This document shows, in pieces, positions 31,646 through 42,694 of a DNA stretch of 64,000 nucleotides (the stretch's first letter is position 1; each line of letters starts with the position of its first letter). A model generated the notes under the pieces. It ran no database searches. It saw only the letters and a list, made by a program, of their open reading frames with translations, and was not told the DNA's origin. Source of the DNA: Aldrovandia affinis (taxonomy: Eukaryota > Chordata > Actinopteri > Notacanthiformes > Halosauridae); contig JAINUG010000372.1 in the NCBI GenBank assembly GCA_029706075.1, positions 1-64,000 on the forward strand, written 5' to 3'. Position numbers and translations under genes: made by a program.

Positions 31646-33057
31646 CAATTTTGATGTTATTACAGATATGGTTTTCCTTAAGTCCACGTTTTGACTTTCG
31701 AGGTGAAATTATTTTTTAAAAACGAGAGTACATCTCTTAATCTCACGTCAATAAAAAGTACACCAGCGTTGGGACAGTAGGCAGCAGAGTAAGCCGCAGT
31801 TTGGGGAAGTGATGTGCTGAAATCAGAATGCCTTGTGACTACTGAAGCAGAATAGTTCTGAGCAAAAAGAACCGGGGGTTTATTCTGTGAACTGTTTACC
31901 CTCCCGGACCCCAGAGCCTGTCAGTGTTTGCCTGTGAGTCGTCGGCTTCCTTGTTATTCTTTTTTGGACGTCATCATTGGGTCAGGGAGTCACCTGGCCT
32001 GGTTTCTGACTGGAAGACAAGTCTGTCTGCCCACCCCCCCCCTCACAGTCAGAAACCTTTCACCCTTGGAATATACAGTTCTTTAGAGGATTCTCCGCTG
32101 TCATCAAAATCTCGAGAACGTGAAACATTCGGCCTTATTAGGAGTATGGTTTGGGATTCAGGGAATGGAATATGCCAACTATTTCAGAAATGTATTCAAA
32201 AAAACTTCATATGAAACTAGGATTTTATTTTATTTTTTTTAAATATGGGGGAAAAACCCTCAAACAATGACAGCAAATGACTTGTAAAAAGTGCACATTA
32301 AAATAAAAATAAAACATGCTTTGGCTGCATTGAAAATTATTCCACTTTTTTTTGCAGTTCCAGTTTTTATATGGAAAATATGGAACTGAAAAATATAAAA
32401 TATAATATTAAGAAAATATTCTTTAGATATAGCTAACAGAATATCTATGGTTGAACTGTGCATGCACCGTACGACGTGCTTTGTTGGCACGGAGCTGAGG
32501 AACGGTAATGTCAGAGGAAGGCAGAATAGCTTGATAATAACTGTCTCGTCTCTGGCCTTTCAAACCAACCAGCGGGGGGCGCGAGGTGGGGGAACACGGG
32601 TCCCTGGTGCTAGACAAGTCCTTTCGACAGTCTGTAGCCTGACACCGCTCCATTGGGGGGGCGCTTACCCAATTTATGTAACCTGTCACTGGGATGTTGC
32701 GGCGCTGACTCCACCACATTGATCTACAATAGCTACCTGCCTCCTGGAGAACCAGAGGAGGTGGCGGGGGGCAAGGGGGTGGGGAGAGCGGAGGGATATT
32801 TTCTTGTTGTGCTGTTTTCAGGTGTCAGAGAGGAAAAAAAAAAAAAAGGAAGAAAAACCCCCCCAACAAAAACATAAAGATAAAACAGTTGAACTTTCCC
32901 CCCCCCTTCCCTCCATTTCCAGCCCTTTTACAGTATTTCAGCAATCCAGTCTTCTAGATCTCCCAGCCTTCTAGATTCTGTTCACTTTGGAGCAGACAGA
33001 AATGGTGTAGGCGTGGGCTGCTTTAAAAAATGATAATTTTTTTATAATTTTATTTTC
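31646..33057. other. unique sequence, no supported gene
   Basis: AT-rich 32220-32420; a G-rich part at 32570-32790; an A run at 32837-32848. Open frames up to 98 codons (both strands near 32.45-32.72 kb) overlap each other and match nothing known. Confidence 0.35.
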
Positions 33058-33383
33058 TTCTGATTTTACCCCTGTGCTTAGTTCAATCCCCCTTCCCTCA
33101 TAGTTCGCTGCCATAGTCCTGTGACCAGCAGTGGCAATGGTGAAGCACTGCCTCCTCCGAGACGCACTCGTCATGCCATCGACTGTAATTCCGGCACCCC
33201 AGAACCACTCCTGTGCGCAGCGAACTATGTGTGTCAGCTTCCCTCCCCCCTCCCTGGGGCGGACAGCCAATTGCCGCCCCGATGGCACTCCTGACCAGAG
33301 CCGATTCTGGCATGAAGGGGAATTGAACCCCAGTTGCTGTGGCCAGCGTCGGACGTTTAAACCATTAGATCATGCGGGAGGTC
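33058..33383 (-). repeat. SINE-B, near full length
   Basis: Body complement GGGGCGGACAGCCAATTGCC, B-box complement GGGGAATTGAACCCC at 33319-33333, head complement ending AGATCATGCGGGAGGTC. The tail is somewhat decayed. Confidence 0.8.
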
Positions 33384-33948
33384 AGGCGTGGTCTGCTTGA
33401 GAGATGGCACAAAGGGCAAAGAGGGTGCAAACTATACAGGAAGGAGGCGGGCAAACATGTAGCTACAGGGTTTACCGCCACTTTGCTGTTGAAGGGTGCT
33501 ACTTTAGGCATGACGTAGAATGCGCCAAAGCAGTGCTCAAAACAGACAAACGACAAACAAAACAACAATCGATGGCTATAGCTACTTCCACTCAGCGTGA
33601 ACAGAGTGGCCACTGCCATTGATTCCTTGACCCATTTGTTTTGGCATACTTGTGCAGACAGACAGATGGACAGCTGGATGTTAGAGATAGACGGATGGAT
33701 AGAAAGGTAGAGATGTCACAAAGAGCCATCATGCAAGCATCCCTAAGCGCATTTGGCGGGTGGTTAACCTCTTTGATGTTGTAAGTTTGTGGACACAATT
33801 AATGGGAGAGTGGGGGGTGAGTGGGTGTTGGTGAGCCTGTTCGCGCCCCCCTGCTCACTGGGGGCCTGAGTGTCAGCTGGCGGCGGGGGGGACTGTGGGT
33901 TACTGTGCTCCCAACGATAGAAACTCTGACAGAAGTCACTAGCTGGGG
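33384..33948. other. unique spacer
   Basis: Tetranucleotide traces (GATA, GATG) at 33655-33715. A 72-codon frame from 33404 is unrecognised. No gene is supported. Confidence 0.3.
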
Positions 33949-34228
33949 GGGCCTCGGGTGGCATAACGGTCTAAGCGTTCGCCCGGAGTTCAATTTGCCC
34001 ACTGCTGCTGTGGTTTGAAACCCAACTGCACCAGTCCGGCTGAACTGGCCAGGAGCCCCGATCGGAGGTGGCGATTGGCTGTCTGCCCTCCCTAGGGGGA
34101 GGGAGAGCCGACACGAGCTCGCTGAGGAGCGGAAGGGCATCCCTTGAAAGTAGGTGGGTGAGTTCCGTCTCTCGCAGAATCAAAAGAAGCAGAGGGTATA
34201 ATTGCCCACCAAATTGGGAGAAAACAGA
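33949..34228 (+). repeat. SINE-B, plus orientation
   Basis: Head GGCCTCGGGTGGCATAACGG, poorly kept B-box (GGTTTGAAACCC), body GGCGATTGGCTGTCTGCCCT, tail TATAATTGCCCACCAAATTG. The tail variant matches the right arm of the palindrome at 0.7 kb. Confidence 0.8.
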
Positions 34229-35330
34229 AACATATATATTATTATTATTTTTTTTATCACTGACCAGCTGCCCCTCCCCCGAGCCTGTCCTTTCCATCAA
34301 GAGAATTCTTCCTTGTCACTGTCACTGATACCTTATGCTTGCATGGGGGAGGGGCTAGGCCTGGGCTCTCCTTTGTTCAGTGTTTTGTGACCAGGTTTTT
34401 TAAAAAGCACTATACAAAGACATTTGATTTGATTTGACCAAACAAAAAATGAACAGATTGACAAAAAGAAAATCCCTAAAACATTTTGCAAGTCGTGGTT
34501 AACCTCAGACAAGGTGAGTCACCCAGGAGACCGGAGGCAATGACCTGTGCTATCCCAGAACCAGGATGAGATATAGATAGATAGATAGAAAGATAGAAAC
34601 AATACAGTAGAGATATATTTTGATGGATGGGTCTGTGTATAGAAAGGGGTTATGGATGCATATAGATGGATAGATATTGTAGATAGAAATATGGATGGAT
34701 CGATTTATGGATTGAAAGAAATTGTGACATTGGAGGTGTCCATTGGGGGCAGGAGCCTATAATCTATTCAGGAGGTGAAGACTAGGTGGTTGGTGCTCTC
34801 TTGCCTGAAGGCGGCCATTTTGAACATGCTTATGTGGCCGGCAGCCATGACAGCCGGGCCAGAGAGAGGCCGTCAGGATTATTACTCCCCTGATTGTCCC
34901 CTCTGAGAGGAGCATTGGTTGCTTTTTTTGTGGTGGTTCTTTTATTATCTCGTTGTCTGGCAGGATGGGACAGTGAAGGCTTCAATGCTCTACTACAGCC
35001 ATTTGCTCACCCGTTTTCATTTTATTTGTGCCGACTCCACCTCGTTTTCCTTCATGTCCAGTGATGCATGACACACAGGATGGAACCTCGCGCAAATCAC
35101 GACACGGAGTCAACGTAACTGGGCCGACATGCTCCCTACCTACTGTCTGCTCCCTCAAACAGGACATAAGGATGGACTTCAGGCACTCAATCTATTTAAG
35201 CTTAGCATCGGAGACTTAGGGGGGATTTGATTTAGGTTTTTAGATTCCTAAAAGGGATTAACAAAGTGAACTACCAAATATATTTTTAAAGATAAGTTTG
35301 GTTAGCAGAACAGCTTGCCAGCTCAGGTAG
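34229..35330. other. unique spacer with tetranucleotide repeats and a repeat tail
   Basis: 34385-34435 (AAAAAGCACTATACAAAGAC, then TTGATTTGATTTGA) looks like the end of an old interspersed repeat. 34568-34720 holds irregular GATA and GATG units. No gene is supported. Confidence 0.4.
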
Positions 35331-35625
35331 TGGAGTTAGAAACACTTGGACACTTGGGCTATTCAGGTCCAGGCTAGATGCAGTACTAGATACTCTTTAT
35401 TATATGCCATTTAGCAGACACTTTTATCCAAAGCAACTTACAGTACTGAATCCATACATTTTTCAGTAAATGCAGTCCCAATGGGAATTGAACCCACAAC
35501 CTAAACGTTGCCAACGCCATGCTCTACCCACTGAGCCACACAAAACCACTTTAGATTAGGACATGATGAGCCTAGATGGGCTGAACGGCCCATTCTCGTC
35601 ATCGTGTATTCTTATGCTCTTAAAC
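35331..35625 (+). repeat. interspersed repeat X, interrupted by a SINE-D
   Basis: TCCAGGCTAGATGCAGTACTAGATACT, written here in two parts (35371-35384 and 35385-35395), continues after the SINE with TTAGATTAGGACATGATGAG and GGGCTGAACGGCCCATTCTC. An uninterrupted minus-strand copy lies at about 51024-51131. Confidence 0.7.
35395..35550 (-). repeat. SINE-D inserted in repeat X
   Basis: Tail complement CATTTAGCAGACACTTTTAT, then the body (CATACATTTTTCAGTAAATG), B-box complement GGGAATTGAACCCACAACC and head complement CTCTACCCACTGAGCCAC. Near full length, with some changes in the tail stem. Confidence 0.8.
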
Positions 35626-36097
35626 TACCCTGGCCACTGTTCCGGAGCCAAGATGGCCGTCTCAACAGTGAGAAACGTGAGTATCTGACCCACGTCTGAT
35701 ACAACTTGCTGTTAGCGCTGGGGCCATGCACTGTGAAGGAGGGAGGCGAGTCTGTGGGACTAATGCACACAATGTGTAATGCACATTTTCAGCTTAATGC
35801 GTTCAGCTAACACAGCGAGATCCTGGTGCGTAGCAGAGATGGAGATATAGATACATGGATGGATGGATGGACACCATAAGTGGGTGGATTTATGGATAGA
35901 AGGACACAGCGATGTAGATGGATGGATGGATACATAGATGGAGAGACCACCCCTTCAATGACCCACATCACCACAAACAATTCCCCAAATGTTTATTATT
36001 TCAGAATGTGTAAAAAAAATAATAATAATAATTGAATTCATTACGAGCGAAAAATTGTTTCTGGACCGTCTATAGTGGTATAGTGCTCATGGTTCTC
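35626..36097. other. unique spacer with GATG units
   Basis: GATG/GATA-type units at 35838-35945. No gene is supported. Confidence 0.3.
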
Positions 36098-36106
36098 ATC
36101 TATCTG

Positions 36107-36142
<36 letters not shown>
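36098..36142. repeat. (ATCT)n microsatellite
   Basis: About eleven ATCT units. Confidence 0.9.
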
Positions 36143-36143
<1 letters not shown>

Positions 36144-36149
36144 GTTAAC

Positions 36150-36262
36150 TGTTTCGCGGTTAGGGGGCCTCGAGTCCATAACCAGGAGGTTCTGGGTTCC
36201 AATCCCAGGTCGGACAGGGGTCTGCTGCTATTTCACACCTGAGCAAAGCGCTTTAACCTTGA
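36150..36262 (+). repeat. SINE-A-like head fragment, diverged
   Basis: TTTCGCGGTTAGGGGGCCTC, a degraded B-box (GGTTCCAATCCC) and CACCTGAGCAAAGCGCTTTA follow the SINE-A plan. No tail is seen. Confidence 0.5.
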
Positions 36263-36562
36263 CCCCCCTGTAGCATAAACAGATAAAAAATTGAAAAGTG
36301 TAAAAAATAAAACACACACAACAAAAATAATAACTATTGGTAAGCTATGCAGCCTCCTTGGATAAGATGGTGCCCTGAGCTCATAAATAAAACTCATATT
36401 ATTTAATACACTGTTGCCTGGGTGCTGGGGGTTCTCTCCCCCGTGCCAGATTGCTCCGGCTCTCACACAAACGCTTCCACGGGGCCTTATCTGCCACGTC
36501 ATTTATAATTTATTTGTCTCGCAGACGGCATGTGCAGTTTACTTATTTTTCCATGCGCGCGC

Positions 36563-36615
36563 ACAGACACACACACACAAACACACCCACCCACCCACAC
36601 ACACACACACACACC

Positions 36616-36648
<33 letters not shown>

Positions 36649-36718
36649 CCACACACACACACACACACACCCGCAACACACACACACACACACACACACC
36701 CCGCACACCCGCGCCCAC
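36563..36718. repeat. (CA)n / (CCCA)n array
   Basis: CA tracts alternate with CCCACCCACCCA blocks. His/Thr/Pro frames are artefacts. Confidence 0.9.
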
Positions 36719-37664
36719 ATGGGGGGTTGTGTTATCAGCTGTTTATTCCCCGATTCAGTTCTGGGTTAAGTCCCTTTGCTCAAGAGCTCAACAGAGGCAG
36801 CCAACCCAGGCTCGTATAGCTGCTGCACCATGCCACCATCACCGGTCCCTTTCAAGAGGAGCCTTCTGGTGTGGCGGGGAAGTTGTTCCTGTGTGGAACA
36901 GCTTCCCCGCGCTAGCCGACGAGTCTCACGGCTTCTCCTGGTTGTGTTTGTTTGTCTGGTTTGTTTGTTTGTTTGTTGCTTTAAATTGATCAAATGAGCT
37001 AATTGGCCAAGTCCTTTGGACAGCAAACAAGTGCAGCAGTTTAGACCAGGACCAAATATCACACACTGATCTCTTTGGTGATTTATGATTGACTTCCTGT
37101 TCGTTATGTTCACCTTTTATCCATTTTTTTTTTTAAATACGGATGGGCTATATACGTATATTTTTCAGTCATTTTTCCTGTGATGTCACTTCTGGCTGGA
37201 TTGATATTCGTACTAAGAAAGCCGTGAACTGTTAGGACGGTGTATTAGCTTAGAGTTTAGAGTTAAGGGTGTGGGCTGTGATTACGGGCTTTAATTGCCA
37301 GGTACGCACTTGAGCAGAATCGCTACAGTCAAAACGTGCCGCTACGTAATGGGTAACGTTTTTTTTTGTTGTTTTTTTTAAAGCTATTTGAGTCGTCCTG
37401 GATAAGGATTTCTGTCAGTCACATTCATAGACATTGTTACGCGGTTTTATCTTTGAATTTAATCCTCGTCGGGTACCCCCTCCTTTTAGGGGTGGTGGGG
37501 GGTGTCATATTCGACAGGATGAATCAGTCGGAGGGCAGTGTAAAGGCATGGCAATAGCGCAGTATAAACCACCCGAGAAGCCATCAGAAAACGGTGACAG
37601 CGAGGTCTCACTGTGGTCATTTATATTGGTAGCACGTGGATACAGTTCTCTCGCTACCACAACA

Positions 37665-37670
<6 letters not shown>
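36719..37670. other. unique sequence upstream of the promoter-like region
   Basis: Contains GTTT repeats at 36950-36975. Open frames up to 115 codons are not recognised. Interspersed repeats stop here, and the next 3.5 kb is nearly free of them. Confidence 0.35.

Positions 37671-37729
<59 letters not shown>
37671..37729. repeat. (CT)n microsatellite
   Basis: Nearly perfect CT run just upstream of the exon-like segment at 37847. Confidence 0.95.
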
Positions 37730-37733
<4 letters not shown>

Positions 37734-37846
37734 CTCCCTGCGTTCGCTTTACCTCCACCGAGATACAGGAGGTACTTTCTTTTTATTTTTTTTCCTCTCC
37801 TTCGCCTGTTTCCCCCCCCCCCACCCTCTCCCGCTGTCCGACCACA

Positions 37847-37891
37847 ATGAAATCTTGGCAGCTAATTGCAGTCGTTGGAGATGCCCTTCAG
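37847..37891 (+). CDS. candidate first coding exon (MKSWQLIAVVGDALQ)
   Basis: An ATG in a good context (ACAATGA, A at -3) opens a frame of 15 codons, MKSWQLIAVVGDALQ, that ends exactly at CAG followed by the strong donor GTAAGA. This would be a phase-0 exon. It sits below a CT tract and just above a CpG-rich stretch, in a part of the window nearly free of SINEs. I do not recognise the peptide; its hydrophobic stretch is too short for a confident signal peptide. It could equally be part of a 5-prime untranslated exon of the same gene as 39407-39458, or a chance combination. Seen: the frame and donor. Inferred: that it is transcribed. Confidence 0.2.
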
Positions 37892-37899
37892 GTAAGACA

Positions 37900-38165
37900 C
37901 ATGCAGGCAGGCTCGCGCGAGCTGTGGAGTCTGAGCGTACAGTGAGCGCGCGCAGGCAATAGGAGGAATTTAAACCGAACCGAACGTGGGATGTTTCCAA
38001 TGCGCCACTGTGTTCATTCTCCGGCTGGCGTTTTCCCCTTCCTTTTCGATAGAGCCTTCTCACTGCATAAAAACAGGTTAGTTAATTGTTCGCTCGGGCG
38101 AGTGCTGCTGGCTCGCTCTTCTTTTGTGGGTTCCGTGCAGCGCGCGAGCGGGCGGGCGCACGCGC
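37900..38165 (+). promoter_or_regulatory. CpG-rich, promoter-like segment
   Basis: High CpG density with GCGCGCGAGCGGGCGGGCGC at 38138-38157 and CGCTCGGGCGAG at 38091-38102, in otherwise AT-richer surroundings. There is no clear TATA box. It lies upstream of the exon-like segment at 39407 and borders a GT run (38168-38219). A CpG-island type promoter for a plus-strand gene is inferred from composition and position. Confidence 0.35.
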
Positions 38166-38167
38166 GC

Positions 38168-38218
<51 letters not shown>

Positions 38219-38219
38219 G
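38168..38219. repeat. (GT)n microsatellite
   Basis: About 25 GT units directly after the CpG-rich segment. Confidence 0.95.
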
Positions 38220-39406
38220 AGGAATCGCAGTTGTTATGGAATGAATGCATTATCGAGGTTCGAGGTGGTTTTTCAAAAGGAGTTTGGGTTTATTTGTATT
38301 TTTTATACAGGTGCCGCTAACTGCGTGTCTTGCAATTGTGTTCTGCTCCCCATTTAAGCTTCCGTGCTGTGTTGGGCAAGGGGTCACAAGGTTGTCTACA
38401 GAAACTGTTTATTTACTTACTTAATTTTGCTGTTTTTCTGTATTTTGTTGACGCGTTGTTGCAGACTCACCGTTAAACCGAGGACAGTAGCTAGCTCTTG
38501 GCGATGCATCAACCTCCCCTTGTCTTACATTCCATTCTCTCCTCTCAGCGCAAGTGTACTGAGTTGAAAACATTCATTGTTGGGCATCGCGGCTGTCATT
38601 GCAAACAAGGCAAGAATATATTTGACTATTTCACGATGGTAACACTGCGTTCTGTTGCACTTATCCCCTCCGTGTATTTTAAACACACCACGCTCTTGCC
38701 TGGCGCCTTATCTTGAACCGTTTTGACTGAGATGTAGTTATACGTTTTCCCAAAGATAAATCAGTACATTGTGTGTGTCAGAATTCATTACCGGAACAAC
38801 ACTATCTATGAATCACAGCAGCTTCCATAAAGCGCTTGACCAGGCTGTGATTTCCTACAAGCGAGAGGCATTTACTGTCTGGGACAGTAGGGATGATTTT
38901 ATTTGGCTACAGTTGACGAGCAGATTATACCGTTTAATAAAACAAAAGCGTCGCAAAACCGAGTTTTGAAACGCGCGCAAAATGTGCTGCTATTTCTTCA
39001 CATAGTGGTATTCATTTACCCGAAGGAACGATTTCCGTAAAATCCCAGGTAGGGGTAAAATATCTATAATCATAACTCGTATTTGTCCGTAGGTAATTCT
39101 TCACTTACTTTTCCGCTCGTATCTCCAGACGTAAGAGTATGATTAAGAGTCTTGGGTGTTACGTTTCGGGAGTACGTATTTTATCTTTCCCGGACTATGT
39201 GGCAGGACCTTTATGTGCATCGAATTAAAAGGTGGCGTCATTTTGTGCCAGCCGCTGTACTTTTCGTTGCGTTGCCATAAAGCGCGAGCGTGTCACTTTC
39301 TGACCGAGCGCAAACACGTTTTCCTGCGCTGGCGCGAGCATAATCCGCTATGTGAAAGTTTTTTTGCGCAAGAAATGTGCGTCACCTTTTAAGGAAACGT
39401 TACGCG
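38220..39406 (+). other. repeat-poor, possible promoter/5-prime UTR region
   Basis: Unique DNA with scattered CpG and no interspersed repeats. 39280-39350 is rich in GCGC-type motifs. A short upstream ORF (ATG at 39375, five codons, MCVTF) precedes the candidate start at 39407 in another frame. No TATA box can be assigned. Confidence 0.3.
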
Positions 39407-39458
39407 ATGAAGAGGACGCGAGCCCGAAAACTCGCAGAATCTGGACTAAAAATATCAG
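39407..39458 (+). CDS. candidate first coding exon, PRDM16/MECOM-like N-terminus
   Basis: The ATG at 39407 has G at -3 and A at +4. It is the first in-frame ATG after an in-frame TGA at 39353-39355. It opens 17 codons plus one base, MKRTRARKLAESGLKIS, and stops at the donor CAG|GTGCGT (39459), giving a phase-1 junction. From memory the short basic N-termini of vertebrate PRDM16 and MECOM (PRDM3) begin MRSKARARKLAKS and MRSKGRARKLATN, encoded by a tiny first exon ahead of a very long intron. The shared core is RARKLA after a basic start. These proteins are nuclear zinc-finger transcription factors with an N-terminal PR/SET methyltransferase-type domain, which this exon would precede. In support: repeat-poor CpG-containing surroundings and 24 kb of non-coding DNA downstream. 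Against: only one short motif matches, with a one-residue gap, and no second exon lies in the window. A chance match remains possible. Confidence 0.33.
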
Positions 39459-42400
39459 GTGCGTTTATATTTATGTAAATTTGCAACAACGACGGCGACA
39501 GACAGACAGAAAGACAGACTGCTTTCTAGTGCCACACCTGTCTCTCCTCATAATACAGTTTGTATGATATTTCAGTCTGCGTTTTGTCTTCACATTGTGT
39601 GATTTTTATGTTGGGTGTGTGTTAGGGATTCTGCACTTTTGAGGCCACCAGACAGAGAGGACTTGTGAGGTGCCCTTAATACATAATGCAATTATGGCAC
39701 TCAGCATCAGTTTTCAGAGTGGCAGTGTGCTATCTGCTGCGGTATTTTCTCAGTCGCTCGCCTGATGTGCCTCTAGGCTATAGGAACGTGTAGTCTACAT
39801 GAAACGGAAAAGAGAGAGAAAGAAAAGGTGATAATGTTGGGCAAATGTTCATATCAATTTTGGCCCATCTTTATTATCGTATTATTTGTTTCTGTGGGAA
39901 TCTCGTAACGGGTACCTCGTTAATTGCACCAACTGACAAAGATCACAGGTAAGATCACGACTCACTCTTGAGTGTTTCGCCTGCTGTCAGTGTCAGGATT
40001 GTTTTTTTTTACTCAGGGTGGGGAAGTGGTTCCGCGGTGTAATCCGCGGTGCCAGGAAATCTAATTTTAGTAACCCCTTTCATTAATTCTCAAACATAGA
40101 GTTCTCAAAAGTAATAAAACGTAATTAATTTTAGCTGAAGATACCTCTCATGCTCGAGGATCTCTGCAAAGCAATTATCTCTGTAATGAGTTGGCGTCTT
40201 TTTGTCCAAAACGAAATTGACATGCTAGCAGACTCCTGCGTGGAAGCTGTTGTGCCATATTGAAGTAGGCTCTGTTCACTGCAACCAAAAAAACCCTAAA
40301 AACTCAAAAAGAAAGCGTAGCACCTTGGAGAGCAGGCCTATATCGCAACGCTTTCTAGTTGACTGTTGATTATGCAAATCCTCGGTCTCTCTCTCTGAAG
40401 ACCTTATAATATTTCTCAAACCGTGAAAATGCACAAATGTTCAAAAGATCCCCAAAAAAATGTTTGTGGATGAAGGGTGAAGGTCTTGCTGGTTTGCGGT
40501 TTGTGGTTCTTTTCTCTTGGTTCATTTCAGGGTTTGTGGTTCTTTATTTTCTTCATTTCAGCCCCAGGTATCTTTGTGTAGTGTATGTCATGTGCTCTGT
40601 CCCATTTCACTTGAAATTGTTAATGGCGTGAGATGATTATTTGGTAGGTGTGAGCCATCGACGTTGTAATATGCCTGTAATATGATCCCAAATGGCATCG
40701 GACAAGCTTTGTGCTGAGTAATGAACGTTTGGCTAAAACTTGCCTTGTTATGGTAGTGAACGAATGCAAGTTGATTCCACCATTCCTGTACCGCAGTCCA
40801 TAAGGGGTTTGCTTGGATTCATAAACGGAAGCATGTCTCCATGTGTCTGTTTATCTAAGGCACTGTTGTTCTGAATTTCAGTAGGTATTCATTAGAGGTG
40901 GCAAGATGGTAAGGGTTATCCGAGGTTTATTTGATGGATATTACTGCTGAGTTGTATGTTGTTTACCTGCATGATTTGTTTTAAAGACCTGCTTTAATTT
41001 TGAAGGCTATCAATCAATGTTGTCACAATTGAAATTGTACACACACAAAACAAACGCACACACACACAAACACACACAAACAAACACACACACCCATCTT
41101 CTTCTGATGTTCAAAACACAAAATAATTGTGTTTAAAAAATGGATACCCCAGCAGAAAATGCTAACTACGGAGCCACAATAAGGCAAGACTTCTCCTGCT
41201 CTCCCCTGTGTTTAGTGTTAGACCTGAGCTTCCCATGGCTCTTGTTGCCTTGCGTAATGTCATAATATCTGCCCGGTGTGAGTCATAGAGGATGCTGACC
41301 TCTGACCTCGGGCATTATGATGTCACGATGTGCTGCCAGAGCACTGCTGAGGATACAGCACAAAATGTCAAAGTTGAGTCTGTTGTGAAAAAGGTGTGTA
41401 TGTGTGTGTTTTGGTTGGTTTGGTGTGTGTGTGTGCGTGCATGCATGCATGCGTGCATGTGTGCATGTGTGTGTCAACAGCATTGACCTTCCAGTCTGCT
41501 GTGTAAACACGAATGTGACAGGCCTGCGATGTTGCAGAGGAAGCGTTCAGCTGTCTCTCCGTGCGGCCAGCGTGCCCCACGCAATTAACCAAACATCGCA
41601 GGACACGCCGCGTGGAGGAAGTGGGACGGAAAAAGCTCCGAAGGCAGTATCGCGCACGGCCTGTATCGCACGACACGGACGCCTGCATTCTGCCAACTTC
41701 TGGGAGGGAGGGGGAGGGGGGGGGGGAGCCTGAAAAAGCCCTGTGCCACAGTGAGGACCGTTCTCCCTAGAACTGTGCTGGGATGCCTGTTAAAACGCCA
41801 TACGCTGTGGTAACGTGAGACCGCAGCGTCGTTTGGGCACGCGGATTGGAACTGTGATCGTCCTTGTGAGGACTCTCAAAAAATACAGTTTAACTGCCAA
41901 TTTCAGCTCCGCTCAAACCAGATGCAAGGTAGCCACGGTACATACTACCCTATCACCCGCCACTACCCCTCGGAAAAAGAGATCTGCATGCAAAACGGAT
42001 AATCGATGGCAATAATCTTGTATCTAAACCATTAGTATTATATATAATAATATTAGAATATGTAGAACCACAGCTTCATGCAAACAGTAACTATTCATAT
42101 GGTCCCTTTTGAAAGAGTAATGTTTCCCAATTTACATAAGACAAGTATATCTTTCAGTACATAAAACTGTGTTGAATGTACTGTGAAATGCAAAGTGCAG
42201 TCTGTTAAATGGGAAACTGGGCACGAATGGTACATTAGAGATAAAACAGCAAAGGGTCACTGTGCAAATTAATATGGCCAGTGTGCGACCACACATTGCC
42301 TATATGCTAACCAGCTGGTCAGCTCCGTGGTCTAAACAATTAAAATTCTGTCCGTGCCATTTTTTGATTCTCAAAGTGTTCTGATTTTCTGGCCCCAGTA

Positions 42401-42545
42401 TTCGTGTTCATGAAGGGGCGTGGTTGGAGACCGAATATTCTCAGCTGGTCTCCTAGTTAAGGAGGCATGCATCTTCAATTCAACAGAAAGGAATGTTTTA
42501 CCTAACCGTCAGTTTTTTAAATATATATATATATATACATATATA
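39459..42545. other. presumed intron: unique AT-rich sequence
   Basis: Mostly unique DNA. 39490-39520 has GACAGACAGA units. CA units lie at 41039-41093 and a TG/GCATGC run at 41396-41474. G runs lie near 41705-41730. No further exon with homology to a known protein was seen on the plus strand. Confidence 0.35.
41039..41474. repeat. two small CA/TG microsatellites
   Basis: ACACAAACACACA-type units at 41039-41093 and GTGTGCGTGCATGCATGC-type units at 41396-41474, about 300 bp apart, with unique DNA between them. Confidence 0.8.
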
Positions 42546-42694
42546 CACAGGGCCCCTTTAAAGTCCACGCCCTGTCTCAAAAATGTCACCTTACAGCCTG
42601 AAATTAAAACATAAATTTTTCTGCCTTTATTTACACATCTTACCCTGCAACTTCCAAGTGGAAAAAAAAAATCACTGTGTACTGGGGCACTGTG
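42546..42694. mobile_element. short TA-flanked MITE
   Basis: Starts CACAGGGCCCC and ends GGGGCACTGTG, inverted repeats with one mismatch. It is bordered on both sides by TATATA tracts as expected for the TA target of Tc1/mariner elements. The interior (TCACCTTACAGCCTGAAATT) is non-coding. Confidence 0.65.
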
